Notes: generated from the sequence alone by a model not told the origin. DNA of 64,000 bases from JAKFWF01 sp031367505 (GCA_031367505.1 JANLPY010000627.1:1-64000), one strand, 5' to 3'; counted from the first letter of the stretch, positions 33,474-42,851 are shown. Program-made: numbers and translations.

Positions 33474-34415
33474 ATGGCTATGACTGCATCCGCGCCTGTA
33501 GCGACGGGCGAGTACGTCGGCAAGGCGAAATGGCGACCACTCGAGGGCGAGGGTACGCTCGCGTTCCTTCTATTGGTACCGACGTTCGTTCTTCTCGGTG
33601 CCTTCATCGCATACCCGTTTCTGCGCGGCGTTCTGCTGTCGGTGACGAACGCGCGCGTCGGCGTTCCCGGCACCTTCGTCGGCCTCGAAAACTTTGCCAG
33701 GCTCTGGAGCGACCCGATCTTTCACGCGGTCGTGCGCAACACGATCCTCTACACCGCCGTGACGACCGTGTTCAAACTCGCGCTCGGGCTCTGGCTTGCC
33801 ATCCTTCTCAACCGCGAATTCAGATTCAAGGCGTTCACCCGCGCGTTCATATTGCTGCCGTTCATTGTGCCGACGGTGCTCGCCTGCTTCGCCTGGAAGT
33901 GGATGTTTGATCCGACCATGTCGGTCGTAAACTGGGCGCTTTGGAAGCTGAACTTGATGTCGGTTGGGCAACCGATCCAATGGCTCGGCGACGGTGACAT
34001 GGCGATGGTGTCGATCATTATCATCAACGTCTGGCGCGGGGTTCCGTTCTTCGCCATATCGCTGATGGCCGGACTGCAGACGATCGCACCCGATCTCCAG
34101 GAGGCCGCGGCGATCGACGGCGCCAAGCCCTGGCAGCGCTTCATTTATATCACTTGGCCGCTGCTGCTGCCGGTGACCATGGTCGTCGTGCTGTTCTCGG
34201 TTATACAAACCTTCGCGGACTTCCAGATCGTCGAGGTGATGACGGGTGGCGGCCCGGCCAATGCCACGCACGTCTTCGCTACTTATGCGTACCAGCTCGC
34301 GATCCGCGCCGGGCAATTGAGCCAGGGTGCCGCTGTGTCGCTCGCCATGTTCCCGATCCTGTTCATGATCGTGATTTTTCAGCTGATCTATATCCGGCGC
34401 GTGGAGACACGGTGA
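33474..34415 (+). CDS. ABC sugar transporter permease, MalF/UgpA type
   Basis: A 313-residue inner-membrane permease with six predicted helices. The EAA loop that docks the ATPase is visible as LQEAAAIDGAKPWQRFIYITWPLLLP. The ATG at 33474 follows AAAGGAAGGGCAGCC. Its stop overlaps the start of the second permease (TGATG), indicating coupled translation of the heterodimer. The N-terminal cytoplasmic part (about 35 residues) is ordinary for this subfamily. Confidence 0.93.
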   Translation: MAMTASAPVATGEYVGKAKWRPLEGEGTLAFLLLVPTFVLLGAFIAYPFLRGVLLSVTNARVGVPGTFVGLENFARLWSDPIFHAVVRNTILYTAVTTVFKLALGLWLAILLNREFRFKAFTRAFILLPFIVPTVLACFAWKWMFDPTMSVVNWALWKLNLMSVGQPIQWLGDGDMAMVSIIIINVWRGVPFFAISLMAGLQTIAPDLQEAAAIDGAKPWQRFIYITWPLLLPVTMVVVLFSVIQTFADFQIVEVMTGGGPANATHVFATYAYQLAIRAGQLSQGAAVSLAMFPILFMIVIFQLIYIRRVETR

Positions 34416-35266
34416 TGATAGAAGGTGCCAACTGGCGTCGATGGGTGTTCTTTTGGCTACCGGTGACGCTGTTCCTGCTGTTCCTGCTGATGCCGTTCTA
34501 TTGGATGGTGATCACCACGTTCAGGCCGACGGCCGAAATCAACGTGGCGTGGCGTAGGCCTAGCTACCAGCCTTTCTGGACATGGGATCCAACGCTCGTC
34601 CACGTGAAGTACTTGCTCGGGGAGACGAGTTTCCCGACCTGGATCTGGAACACGATGTTCATCGCAACCGTTGCGACGGCTATCTCGTTATTTTGCGGCG
34701 TGCTGGCCGGCTATGCCTTGTCACGGCTCAACTTCAAGTGGGCGGGTCTGCTCGGCACGACGATTTTCATTACCTATCTTGTGCCCCAGACGCTGCTGTT
34801 CATCCCACTCTCGGAGATCATCCGCTCCTACAACATCGGCGACACGCCCTGGGCGCTGATCCTGACTTATCCGACGTTCCTCATCCCGTTTTCGACGTGG
34901 CTGCTGATGGGTTACTTCAAGGCGATCCCGAAAGAACTCGAGGAGTGCGCGCGCATCGACGGCGCGACACGCTTTCAGGCGATGTGGCACATTATTATTC
35001 CAGTTGCGGTGCCGGGCATCCTGTCGGCGATGATCTTCGCCTTCACGCTGTCCTGGAACGAATACATCTATGCACTCGTATTCCTGTCGTCGCCGGAGCA
35101 AAAGACGGTGCCGATCGGCGTCGTCTCTGAGCTGATCAAGGGTGACGTTCAGTTCTGGGGGCCATTGATGGCGGGCGCGCTGCTCGGATCGATCCCCGTC
35201 GCAATCGCCTATTCCTTCTTCGTCGAACAGTACGTTTCGGGCCTGACCGGCTCCGTCAAAGGGTAA
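34415..35266 (+). CDS. ABC sugar transporter permease, MalG/UgpE type
   Basis: A 283-residue inner-membrane permease. It has the typical N-terminal helix followed by the periplasmic segment PFYWMVITTFRPTAEI, the core helices (TIFITYLVPQTLLFIPL) and the EAA motif ELEECARIDGATRFQAMWHIIIPVAVPG. The ATG at 34415 shares one base with the previous stop; the longer in-frame extension to 34154 lies inside the upstream gene and is not coding. It partners the MalF-type permease and the ATPase that starts 4 bases later. Confidence 0.93.
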   Translation: MIEGANWRRWVFFWLPVTLFLLFLLMPFYWMVITTFRPTAEINVAWRRPSYQPFWTWDPTLVHVKYLLGETSFPTWIWNTMFIATVATAISLFCGVLAGYALSRLNFKWAGLLGTTIFITYLVPQTLLFIPLSEIIRSYNIGDTPWALILTYPTFLIPFSTWLLMGYFKAIPKELEECARIDGATRFQAMWHIIIPVAVPGILSAMIFAFTLSWNEYIYALVFLSSPEQKTVPIGVVSELIKGDVQFWGPLMAGALLGSIPVAIAYSFFVEQYVSGLTGSVKG

Positions 35267-35270
35267 TCGA

Positions 35271-36362
35271 ATGGCCAACGTCTCGATCCGTCAGATCCAC
35301 AAACACTATGCCGATTTTCATGCCGTCAAGGGTGTCTCGCTCGAAATCAAAGACAAGGAGTTCATGGTGCTCGTCGGTCCGTCGGGCTGTGGCAAGACGA
35401 CGACGCTGCGCATGGTGGCGGGCCTCGAGGCGATCACCGAAGGACAGATCCTTATCGGCTCGCAAATCGTCAACGATCTGCCGCCGATGGATCGTGACAT
35501 CGCGATGGTGTTCCAGAATTACGCGCTCTATCCGCACATGAGTGTGTACGACAACATGGCGTTCGGCTTGAAGATGCGCAAATTCGACAAGGCGGAAATC
35601 GCCAAGCGCGTGAACAATGCCGCCGACATTCTCGACATCAAGAATCATCTGGCCCGCAAGCCGCGCATGTTGTCGGGCGGCCAACGCCAGCGCGTCGCGC
35701 TCGGCCGGGCGATCGTGCGCAATCCGCAAGTGTTTCTATTCGACGAACCGCTATCGAACCTCGACGCGAAGCTGCGGGTGCAGATGCGTGTCGAACTGAA
35801 AAAGCTGCATCAGCGCCTTGCCACCACGTCGATCTATGTGACGCACGATCAGGTCGAGGCGATGACGCTCGGCGATCGGGTGGTCGTCATGAAGGATGGC
35901 TTGATCCAGCAGGTCGGCGAGCCGCTTGAGCTCTACAACAATCCAGCGAACAAATACGTCGCGGGCTTCATCGGCTCGCCAGCGATGAACTTCGCCAACG
36001 TGAGGATCGAGGAGAGAGGCGGCGCACTCCATGCAGTAAACCCGACCCTCGACATTCGCGTGCCCGATCAGATTGCAGCCCGCATGGGACCGCAAAAGGG
36101 TAAGCCCGCAATCCTGGGCATCCGTCCGGAGGATCTGCACATGGCGCGGGGTGATGATGCTGCCGACATGTCGTTCGATGCCATCGTCGAAGTTGCCGAG
36201 CAACTCGGTTCTGAGATTATCCTGGATGTAACGGCCGGTGGCGGCCCGATGGTTGCCAGCGTCGAGCCGACAGTGAAGGTCAAGCCACAACAGAAGATCA
36301 GGCTTGGCGTCAATCCGGTCGGCTTGCGGTTCTTCGATGCGGCGACGGAAGCCGCAATCTGA
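35271..36362 (+). CDS. ABC transporter ATP-binding protein, UgpC/MalK type
   Basis: A 363-residue ATPase that powers the preceding permeases. Walker A GPSGCGKTT is at residues 36-44, the signature LSGGQRQRVALG at about 134-145, Walker B VFLFDEPLSNLDAK at about 153-166 and the switch His in YVTHDQVEAMTLGDR. The C-terminal ~120 residues form a TOBE-type regulatory domain (ILGIRPEDLHMARGDD). All catalytic motifs are intact. It is the last transport gene of the operon; the amidohydrolase starts 8 bases after the stop. Confidence 0.95.
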   Translation: MANVSIRQIHKHYADFHAVKGVSLEIKDKEFMVLVGPSGCGKTTTLRMVAGLEAITEGQILIGSQIVNDLPPMDRDIAMVFQNYALYPHMSVYDNMAFGLKMRKFDKAEIAKRVNNAADILDIKNHLARKPRMLSGGQRQRVALGRAIVRNPQVFLFDEPLSNLDAKLRVQMRVELKKLHQRLATTSIYVTHDQVEAMTLGDRVVVMKDGLIQQVGEPLELYNNPANKYVAGFIGSPAMNFANVRIEERGGALHAVNPTLDIRVPDQIAARMGPQKGKPAILGIRPEDLHMARGDDAADMSFDAIVEVAEQLGSEIILDVTAGGGPMVASVEPTVKVKPQQKIRLGVNPVGLRFFDAATEAAI

Positions 36363-36370
36363 AACGTGAG

Positions 36371-37303
36371 ATGCCGGCGATGAGCGCTCTGCTGTATGAT
36401 GATCTGCCAATCGTCGACGCTCACCACCATTTATGGAACCTCGAAGGTCACCTGACCTATCCCTGGATGACCAGCGGCGAGCATGCCTACCAGGGCGATA
36501 ACTCGGCATTCCGGCGCACCTATCTGCCGGACGAGTTTCGCCGCGACGCAGCGCTGCACAACGTCGTCGCGACCGTGCACATCGAGGCTGAGTGCGATCG
36601 CTCGAAACAGGTGGCCGAGACGGAGTGGCTAACAGCGATCGCTGCAACCCACGGCATGCCGAACGCGATCGTCGCCCATGCCTGGATCGATACGCCCGAT
36701 GCCGAGGAGATCATCGTTCGCCAAAAGGCATTCCCGCTGGTGCGTGGTATTCGCACCAAGCCGATCATATCCAAGGGGCCGGGCGATAGTGTTCGTGGTC
36801 AGCCGCGCAGTATGCAGGATCCGAAGTGGCGGCGCGGCTTGGCGCTGTTGGAAAAGCACGATCTATCCTGGGATCTGCGGGTCACGTGGTGGCACCTCGA
36901 AGAGGCAGCCGACGTCATTCGCGAGCATCCAAACCTTCGCGTCGCGCTCAACCATACCGGCTATCCGTTAGACCGGTCGCCCGCGGCGCTCGCGGTCTGG
37001 CGACGGGGCATGGAAGCGCTTGGCGGCAGCCCGAATGTGCATTGCAAAATCTCAGGACTGACGGTTCTCGGCGAGCCGTGGACGCTTGCCGCCAACAAGC
37101 CGATCATTCGCGACGCGATCCGCATCTTTGGTGTCGACCGCTGCATGTTCGCATCGAACTTTCCGGTCGATGGTTTGAAGGGAAGCTGGGATTATCTCTA
37201 TTCGTGCTTCAAGAAATCGGTCGCCGATTTGCCGCTCGCCGACCGCCGTAAGTTGTTCAGCCAGAATGCGCTCAAGTTCTATCGCATCGGCAGTTCGTTA
37301 TAA
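36371..37303 (+). CDS. amidohydrolase-2 family metal-dependent hydrolase (COG3618, lactonase-like)
   Basis: A 310-residue TIM-barrel hydrolase. The metal-binding HxH is in IVDAHHHLWNLE at the N-terminus, and VALNHTGYPLDRSP plus MFASNFPVDGLKGSWDYLYSCF near the C-terminus fit the sugar-lactonase/2-pyrone-4,6-dicarboxylate hydrolase-like branch. Directly downstream of a sugar ABC importer, it may open a lactone derived from the imported substrate, which is an inference from position. ATG codons at 36371 and 36380 are both possible. The 3' end overlaps the convergent glpD by 6 bases. Confidence 0.85.
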   Translation: MPAMSALLYDDLPIVDAHHHLWNLEGHLTYPWMTSGEHAYQGDNSAFRRTYLPDEFRRDAALHNVVATVHIEAECDRSKQVAETEWLTAIAATHGMPNAIVAHAWIDTPDAEEIIVRQKAFPLVRGIRTKPIISKGPGDSVRGQPRSMQDPKWRRGLALLEKHDLSWDLRVTWWHLEEAADVIREHPNLRVALNHTGYPLDRSPAALAVWRRGMEALGGSPNVHCKISGLTVLGEPWTLAANKPIIRDAIRIFGVDRCMFASNFPVDGLKGSWDYLYSCFKKSVADLPLADRRKLFSQNALKFYRIGSSL

Positions 37304-38872
37304 TCCCAATCTTGCCGCGGCGGTCGTGCTGCTCGCAGATCCGGGGGCTTGAGTTTTACGATAATCCTCAAGCCACGTGGCAAGGCCGGCTGCCTCGTTC
37401 CGGGTCATGTGCAAGCCGAGCTTGGTGCGCCGCCAGAGGATGTCATCGCCCGTCTGGGCCCATTCGTTGTTGAACAAGTAGACAACCTCGCGCTCGCTGA
37501 GGCCTGCGCCGAATGCAAACCCAAGATCGTGCCGCTCCCTTGCGCCACCAAGTATGTCGCGTGCATTGGTGCCATAGGTTCCCGCCAACCGCTGAGCTTC
37601 CATCGGCGAAAGGAATGGCCAATCTTTGATCAGCGCATCGGCGAGACCCGCTTGAGCTTCGATCGAATGATCCCCACCGGGCAGAGGCGCGTGCGCAGTC
37701 CAACCGGCGTCGAGCCCCGCTGCAACTGGTAGATACGGCTCGAGATGTTGCAATGCCGCTTCGGCGAGGCGGCGATAAGTCGTGATCTTGCCGCCGAAGA
37801 TCGACAGCAGCGGCGCTGCTCCGTTCGGGGCATCCAATTCGACCACGTAATCGCGCGTTGCCTCTTGTGCTGCGGTCGCGCCATCGTCGTAAAGCGGGCG
37901 AACGCCTGAGTACGACCACACCACACTTTCACGCGTGACGGGCTTCACGAAACACCCGCTTACCGCATCGCACAGATAACGGATCTCGGCGTCAGTCGCC
38001 TTCACCTTGGAGGGGTCGCCGGTATAATCATGATCGGTCGTGCCGATCAGCGTAAACTTGTCCTCGTAGGGGATCGTGAAGATGATCCGGCCATCATGGT
38101 TTTGCAGCATGTAAGCCCGATCATGCTCGTAGAGCCTGGGGACCACGATGTGTGAGCCCTGCACGAGCCGGACCTTGGCCTTTGGGCCACCGCAAGCCAA
38201 GTCGCCAAGGACGCTGCCTACCCAAGGGCCGGTCGCGTTGATCAGGGTTTTGGCATGGACAGTTTTTGTTGGCCCGGCCGCGCCATCCTCGCGGTGCTGG
38301 ATGTCGACATTCCAATGGTCGCCGGAACGGCTGGCGCCAACAACCGCCGAGCGGGTGAGGATTTCTGCGCCCCGATTGGCCGCGTCCCGAGCATTGAGCA
38401 CCACGAGGCGGGCATCATCCACTGAGCAATCGGAGTATTCAAAACCTTTGGTCGCCACTCCCGCGGCCAAGACGCGACCGGCGGAATCGCGGCGCAGATC
38501 GAGCGTGCGTGTGCCTGGCAGAAGTTTGCGACCGCCGATATTGTCGTAAAGGAACAGTCCAAGCCGCAGCAACCAAGCCGGTCGCGCGTTCGTTTGATGC
38601 GGTAGCACAAAGCGTAACGGGCGGATGATGTGCGGCGCGATTTTCCAGAGTACCTCGCGCTCCATCAAGGCCTCGCGCACGAGACGGAACTCGTAGTGCT
38701 CTAGGTAGCGTAAACCGCCGTGGATCAGCTTCGTCGACCAAGACGACGTGCCGCTGGCCAGATCGTTCATCTCGCACAGCAAAACCTTCAGGCCGCGACC
38801 GGTGGCGTCGCGAGCAATTCCACAACCGTTGATGCCGCCGCCAATAACGACGAGGTCATAAACAACCGGCAC
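37298..38872 (-). CDS. glpD: glycerol-3-phosphate dehydrogenase, FAD-dependent
   Basis: A 524-residue membrane-associated flavoenzyme that oxidises sn-glycerol-3-phosphate to dihydroxyacetone phosphate and passes electrons to quinone. The FAD motif VIGGGINGCGIARDATGRGL is at the start. SGTSSWSTKLIHGGLRYLEHYEFRLVREAL is highly characteristic, and the region around GKITTYRRLAEAALQHL supports the call. GGAGG lies 7 bases before a GTG at 38872 but only 1 base before the ATG at 38878, so the GTG is preferred. It is convergent with the ABC-importer operon, so co-expression is not implied. Confidence 0.93.
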   Translation of the reverse strand: MPVVYDLVVIGGGINGCGIARDATGRGLKVLLCEMNDLASGTSSWSTKLIHGGLRYLEHYEFRLVREALMEREVLWKIAPHIIRPLRFVLPHQTNARPAWLLRLGLFLYDNIGGRKLLPGTRTLDLRRDSAGRVLAAGVATKGFEYSDCSVDDARLVVLNARDAANRGAEILTRSAVVGASRSGDHWNVDIQHREDGAAGPTKTVHAKTLINATGPWVGSVLGDLACGGPKAKVRLVQGSHIVVPRLYEHDRAYMLQNHDGRIIFTIPYEDKFTLIGTTDHDYTGDPSKVKATDAEIRYLCDAVSGCFVKPVTRESVVWSYSGVRPLYDDGATAAQEATRDYVVELDAPNGAAPLLSIFGGKITTYRRLAEAALQHLEPYLPVAAGLDAGWTAHAPLPGGDHSIEAQAGLADALIKDWPFLSPMEAQRLAGTYGTNARDILGGARERHDLGFAFGAGLSEREVVYLFNNEWAQTGDDILWRRTKLGLHMTRNEAAGLATWLEDYRKTQAPGSASSTTAAARLGL

Positions 38873-39130
38873 GAGCATCCCTCCCGCGCAACGTATTTTG
38901 GATCGACAGTTGGATCACCGCTTTGCTATCTTTCAGTAGAGTTTTGTTCTTAATGGTAACACTCTGCGTGGCTTGTGGAGAGGCAGTGGTTCTGTTTCGG
39001 CCAACGCTCCATCGTCGCGACCGTGCATTTCAGCGAATTCCTCAAGACAGACTATGCCGCCTGCTTCGCGGCGTGGAATGCGCTCGGTAAGCAGTAGAAG
39101 ATTGCGCCGCCAACAGATACTCTCTGCTGA

Positions 39131-39382
39131 GTCGGCGGGGGGGTCCACTGGGTCTACGACCGGACCAAGAGCGTCCTCGTCGTGATGCTCATGCATGCGC
39201 CTCTCGCCGCCGGAATGATGATCCTGCTGCCTCCAACGATGTCGGGAGAACGCGTGGTTATCTTTGACCTCACGTTCGCCGCCGTGTTGTGGGTCGTGGT
39301 CGCCGGAGTTTTCGTGACCAACGGTGGACGTGGGCGCGGCAAGCCGCCTTTCTCCGCTGCAACGCCAAGGCCTCAGCCATGA
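39131..39382 (+). pseudogene. C-terminal fragment of a CPBP-family intramembrane protease-like protein
   Basis: The open frame reads VHWVYDRTKSVLVVMLMHAPLAAG and then a final helix VVIFDLTFAAVLWVVVAGVFV, which is the standard end of CPBP (CaaX protease/bacteriocin-processing) proteins. The upstream part with the catalytic Glu/His helices is missing. A stop lies just before, followed by a run of seven G residues, a possible frameshift site. Its TGA overlaps the hydrolase ATG, showing the two genes were once translationally coupled. No functional protein is expected. Confidence 0.6.
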
Positions 39383-40374
39383 CGGTGGCGACTCTATCTA
39401 GACATCAAAAGGTGCTGGTCACCATCACGCTTGGAATCGTCGTGCTCGGTGTTTTTGTTGCGTGGCGCTTCCAAACCGATATCGAACAAGCCCGCGCTCG
39501 CGTTGCGTACGGCAGTACAGTGGTCACAACCCGATGTGGCCCCATTGAATTCCAGGAAACCGGCAGCGGCGCTCCTTTGCTGGCGGTTCACGGCAGCGGT
39601 GGCGGCTTTGACCAGGGCATGGCGTTCGCGGCGCCGCTAGCGCGTCGCGGCATTCGCGTGATTGCCATGTCGCGCTTCGGCTACCTGCGAACGCCGATGC
39701 CCGCTGATGCATCGGCCGAAGCGCAAACTGATGCGCATGTGTGCCTGTTGGACGCGCTTGGCATCCAGCAAGCCGCCGTCGCGGGTGGTTCGGCCGGAGC
39801 GCCATCGGCGCTGCAGATGGCCATCCGCCATCCCGATCGGGTCAGCGCGCTCGTGATGCTGGTACCTTTGGCCTACAAGCCCGCCACAGTCGCCGACTCT
39901 ACTCCGCCAATGCCGGCGTGGATCGAGAATACGATCATTGCCGTGATCGGTTCGGACCTGCTGTTTTGGACTGCACTCCATGTTGCGCGAAACAAAATGA
40001 TCGGGAACGTGCTGGCCGCACCGCCGGAACTGCTGATGGCTGCTAGCGCCGCCGAGCGAACGCGGATCAATGCGATGCTCGACAACATTTTGCCCGTGTC
40101 CGCGCGTGCAGCGGGAATGCGCGCTGACAGCGCCGTCGGCAAGCACTTGGCGCCAGCAGCACTGGAATCAATCCGGGCACCGACGCTGATCATCAGTGCG
40201 GCCGACGATGGCTACGGCACCTATGCCAGTGCTGAGTACACCGCCAGCAAGATTGCCGGCGCCAAGTTCATCGGATTTCACAAAGGCGGCCACACCTGGA
40301 TCGGGCACGACGACGAGGTGATGGCTGCGATCGCCGATCTACTCGCTGGCGGGAACAGGCGGCCGTCGCCATGA
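39379..40374 (+). CDS. alpha/beta hydrolase with N-terminal membrane anchor
   Basis: A 331-residue serine hydrolase. One helix near residues 13-33 (VLVTITLGIVVLGVFVAWRF) anchors it in the membrane. The oxyanion-hole segment LLAVHGSGGGFDQG, the nucleophile elbow GGSAG (VAGGSAGAPSAL) and the catalytic His in GFHKGGHTWIG are all present, so it should be active. The start at 39379 overlaps an upstream CPBP remnant and its stop at 40374 overlaps a second CPBP-like start, both as ATGA. Substrate unknown. Confidence 0.85.
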   Translation: MTVATLSRHQKVLVTITLGIVVLGVFVAWRFQTDIEQARARVAYGSTVVTTRCGPIEFQETGSGAPLLAVHGSGGGFDQGMAFAAPLARRGIRVIAMSRFGYLRTPMPADASAEAQTDAHVCLLDALGIQQAAVAGGSAGAPSALQMAIRHPDRVSALVMLVPLAYKPATVADSTPPMPAWIENTIIAVIGSDLLFWTALHVARNKMIGNVLAAPPELLMAASAAERTRINAMLDNILPVSARAAGMRADSAVGKHLAPAALESIRAPTLIISAADDGYGTYASAEYTASKIAGAKFIGFHKGGHTWIGHDDEVMAAIADLLAGGNRRPSP

Positions 40375-40793
40375 TCAGCAACTGGCTTCGTCGTCACCCC
40401 CTGCTCGGCTATTTCGCGCTGGCGTTCGCCATCAGCTGGGGCGGGATCCTTTTAATTCTCGCGAGCCGCCAGTTCGACCTCTCCCCGATGCAACCGCTTG
40501 AGGGTGGTCTGATCCTTCTGGCCATGCTTCTGGGGCCTAGCGTGAGCGGGTTGCTTTGCTCTGCACTTGTGGACGGGACTGCCGGGATGCGGGAGATTAG
40601 CCGGCGCGCCTTGCATTGGCGTGTGGCCGGGAGCTGGTATGCGGTCGCGCTGCTCACAATGCCGGCAACCATATCCGCCACATCGAGTCTATTGCCTAGT
40701 TCCTCGGCCGCGCGCCGGACACCGCGACCGAGTGGTTGCGTCTGGAACACCTGCGTGTCGCCAAGCGAACTTCAATTTAGCGCCCAGACGTAG
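40371..40793 (+). pseudogene. N-terminal fragment of a CPBP-family intramembrane protease-like protein
   Basis: The first ~100 codons (ISNWLRRHPLLGYFALAFAISWGGILLIL, LEGGLILLAMLLGPSVSGLL, REISRRALHWRVAGSWYAVALL) match the N-terminal helices of CPBP proteins. After about 40670 the frame turns into a Ser/Arg/Pro-rich sequence without helices, and the catalytic EExxxR and HxxxN helices never appear. The start ATGA overlaps the hydrolase stop. It is most likely a truncated gene; the end at 40793 is only the first stop. Confidence 0.6.
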
Positions 40794-41200
40794 GTTACTG
40801 TCGCGGCCGTTCCAAGCATCGTCCGGACAGAGTGCAGCCGTCCCCAGGTCTCCAACATGGCACGAGAGGCAGGGCCGGCATCATTCTCCGCGATGGCTTT
40901 CAGCTTGTGGTTGGTCGGCATGATGCCAAGTATCGTGTAAGGCCAGTTCGCAAGAACAAAGATCGCTCCGGCGATCCAACGCCAGTCTTTGGTCATCCAT
41001 GCAGCGATCAGACCAAACGCGCCGGATACAATCGTCAAACTCGCTTGCATCGTGTACCCGGCATCGTAGCTTGGCTTCCATTGTTTGAGCAGGCTCTTAT
41101 CATCGAGCTTGAGGCGCGCAGGGTGCTCGGCAAAGTTGATATAAAACGCCGCACCCGCAAAAGCTGCTGCGAAAACAAGCGCAAGGTGACCAGTCAGCAT
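40772..41200 (-). CDS. DUF1772 family membrane protein (anthrone oxygenase-like)
   Basis: A 142-residue protein with four predicted helices. GHLALVFAAAFAGAAFYINFAEHPARLKLDDKSLLKQWKPSYDAGYTMQASL and FVLANWPYTILGIMPTNHKL are typical of DUF1772, a family that includes anthrone-oxygenase-like proteins. Family members often sit in accessory regions. Its 3' end lies within the degenerate tail of the CPBP fragment on the other strand. It appears complete, with ATG at 41200. Confidence 0.82.
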   Translation of the reverse strand: MLTGHLALVFAAAFAGAAFYINFAEHPARLKLDDKSLLKQWKPSYDAGYTMQASLTIVSGAFGLIAAWMTKDWRWIAGAIFVLANWPYTILGIMPTNHKLKAIAENDAGPASRAMLETWGRLHSVRTMLGTAATVTYVWALN

Positions 41201-41608
41201 CGAAACGCCTCCATCAACTTCATCGTTGCCGCACCCAATGTATCAGGTGCGCGAATACCACGCTTGTTGTTATCGGTGACACCGGCCCACAGTCCCATGC
41301 GCTAAACCGACGTGATATCGCAGTGAGCCAACCATGGCGTGCGACAGCCGAATTGACGTGATGGGCCAAGAGCTGCCGAAATTCGATCAAAAATTCGAGC
41401 CCAACAACAGATGTAGAGATCGCTCCACGTTCCACTTTGGTTCGGCTGACAGCAAGGCTACGTAGAAAGACCTAACAAATGCACGCGCGTTGTCCGTTTC
41501 CAGTGGGGCGGACGACAGCCGCTCTGGGTCAGTAGCAGCTGTTAGAATGGCGGCTGCGCTTCCTCCCGGGTGATTGGGTGACGGGCAGGCCTGATAGATG
41601 CCCGCGCC
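41201..41608. other. gene-poor stretch in the decayed region
   Basis: These 408 bases carry no frame with recognisable protein similarity. Short frames on the minus strand continue from the epimerase remnant (to about 41387) but lose any family pattern. No RNA gene or repeat is seen. Confidence 0.35.
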
Positions 41609-41841
41609 CCGATAAAATGCAATCGTGGCGGCAAGACCCTCCTCGAAGGACGTGACATTACCTCCGAAGCGATTTGAGTATTTCGAAGCGTCGACCAGGT
41701 AGGACCTTCTTCGAGGTCGCTGCCGCGCACGACGGTCCAAAGTGTCTTGCTGGCAAACACCCTGCGGCAAGCTTCGACCTGATCGTTAAGATCAGCAACG
41801 CGTTGCGGCGAGCGATCGGCCAGGATGACGCGAGTTTCCAA
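41609..41841 (-). pseudogene. remnant resembling the C-terminal part of an NAD-dependent epimerase, with frameshift
   Basis: On the minus strand one frame (41841 to about 41704) reads ILADRSPQRVADLNDQVEACRRVF and LWTVVRGSDLEEG. A second frame (about 41710-41609) continues with SYLVDASKYSNRFGG and TSFEEGLAATIAFYR, an end often seen in extended SDR/epimerase proteins. There is no start codon or Rossmann part. The similarity to the cytochrome-b-like frame ends exactly where this begins, so the two look joined by a deletion. The family call is tentative. Confidence 0.35.
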
Positions 41842-42305
41842 TAGACTGCACATCCGACGTGAGTGAACAACGATGCAACAGCCAGGAAGTAGTATGGGGC
41901 GAAAAACCATTGCCAAGGGGGCACGTGAAAACCCGCTGCAGCATAGCGAAAATTAGTATCAAGGCCGAGTATCGCCCGCCCGTATATAATCGCACCGACA
42001 TGGATGAGCAGGAACAGAGCAAGATAGAGGCCGGAAAACGCCTGCAGCCAAGAAACAAATCCTCGTCGCTGCTTCCAACCCCGGATGACAAGCGTAATGC
42101 CACTTGCAATCTGAAACCCGATCGCGCTCAAAAGGGCGAATTCGATCAGGTAAATTCTGTACACCGAACGGGCAATTCCCATGAACGCGATGTGCGCCTC
42201 AACGCCCGCCAAACCGGACAAATGATTGGTAATATGCACGCAGAGAAAGGTTGCAATAAAAATCGCGGACAATCGGTGAAGATTGCGAAGGGTGGAGACG
42301 TTCAT
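41658..42305 (-). CDS. cytochrome b-like integral membrane protein, probably truncated
   Basis: The first ~157 codons encode a helix-rich protein (LHRLSAIFIATFLCVHITNHLSGL, YLIEFALLSAIGFQIASGITLVI, GLYLALFLLIHVGAIIYGR, FFAPYYFLAVASLFTHVGCAVYW) with regularly placed His residues in helices, suggesting a haem-binding SdhC- or cytochrome-b-like membrane protein. After about 41840 the sequence becomes Arg/Ser-rich, without helices, and overlaps the frame of another gene remnant. The 3' end therefore looks lost and replaced. Start ATG at 42305 (MNVSTLRNLHRL). Confidence 0.5.
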   Translation of the reverse strand: MNVSTLRNLHRLSAIFIATFLCVHITNHLSGLAGVEAHIAFMGIARSVYRIYLIEFALLSAIGFQIASGITLVIRGWKQRRGFVSWLQAFSGLYLALFLLIHVGAIIYGRAILGLDTNFRYAAAGFHVPPWQWFFAPYYFLAVASLFTHVGCAVYWKLASSWPIARRNALLILTIRSKLAAGCLPARHFGPSCAAATSKKVLPGRRFEILKSLRR

Positions 42306-42851
42306 TCTGCTGCCTTCAACAACGGCGCGTGTCGACGCCCGAAGCACCGGAAGTTCAGCGGGTGCGAGGCCGTGCCTGAACAGTGGTTCCGGATGAGGAA
42401 ATTGCCCACCGGGAAAGTGGCTATCGAGGAGCGGACTACCGTCGCCGGAGACTTTCGCCCTGCCCGATGCTAAGATGCCGGTCGGCCGCGTGACTTTCCG
42501 CAGCTGAGACCACAGCGTCGATGTTCGTCAACCGTTCCCTGACCGGTGGCTTTCGGAGGTGAAGGGCGAATGGCGGCGGCGACGACCAATCGGCGGTCGT
42601 GACCCGAAGGCGACTCTGCGGCGGTGCGCAACACCCATGTTGCACGAAGTGATTTGGTTCCGCGCCTGCATCAACGCATAATTGCTCAGCAGGCGCGGTT
42701 TACCGACCGCAATGTCGATATCCTTCAACAGAATTGCAGAGTATGGCAATCTGCAAGTCCGTACGAATGTGCACGTAAGAAGATCGCTAAAGTAGTTGGA
42801 ACTATGATGCGTGTTGTGCGTTGTGTGTCAGGGAGCAGCTGTGAGTCTTTC
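42306..42851. other. gene-free gap before the Crp/Fnr-type regulator
   Basis: This 546-base stretch has only short frames without family support. The frame of the regulator stays open back to 42624, but the translated part has no domain pattern. The right half is AT-richer (for example around 42720-42830) and may hold the regulator promoter. Confidence 0.35.

Noticed and set aside
42624..42851. N-terminal extension of the Crp/Fnr-type regulator
   Set aside because: The frame is open, but the translated part is Arg/Gln-rich with no fold pattern and no ribosome-binding site at its first codon.
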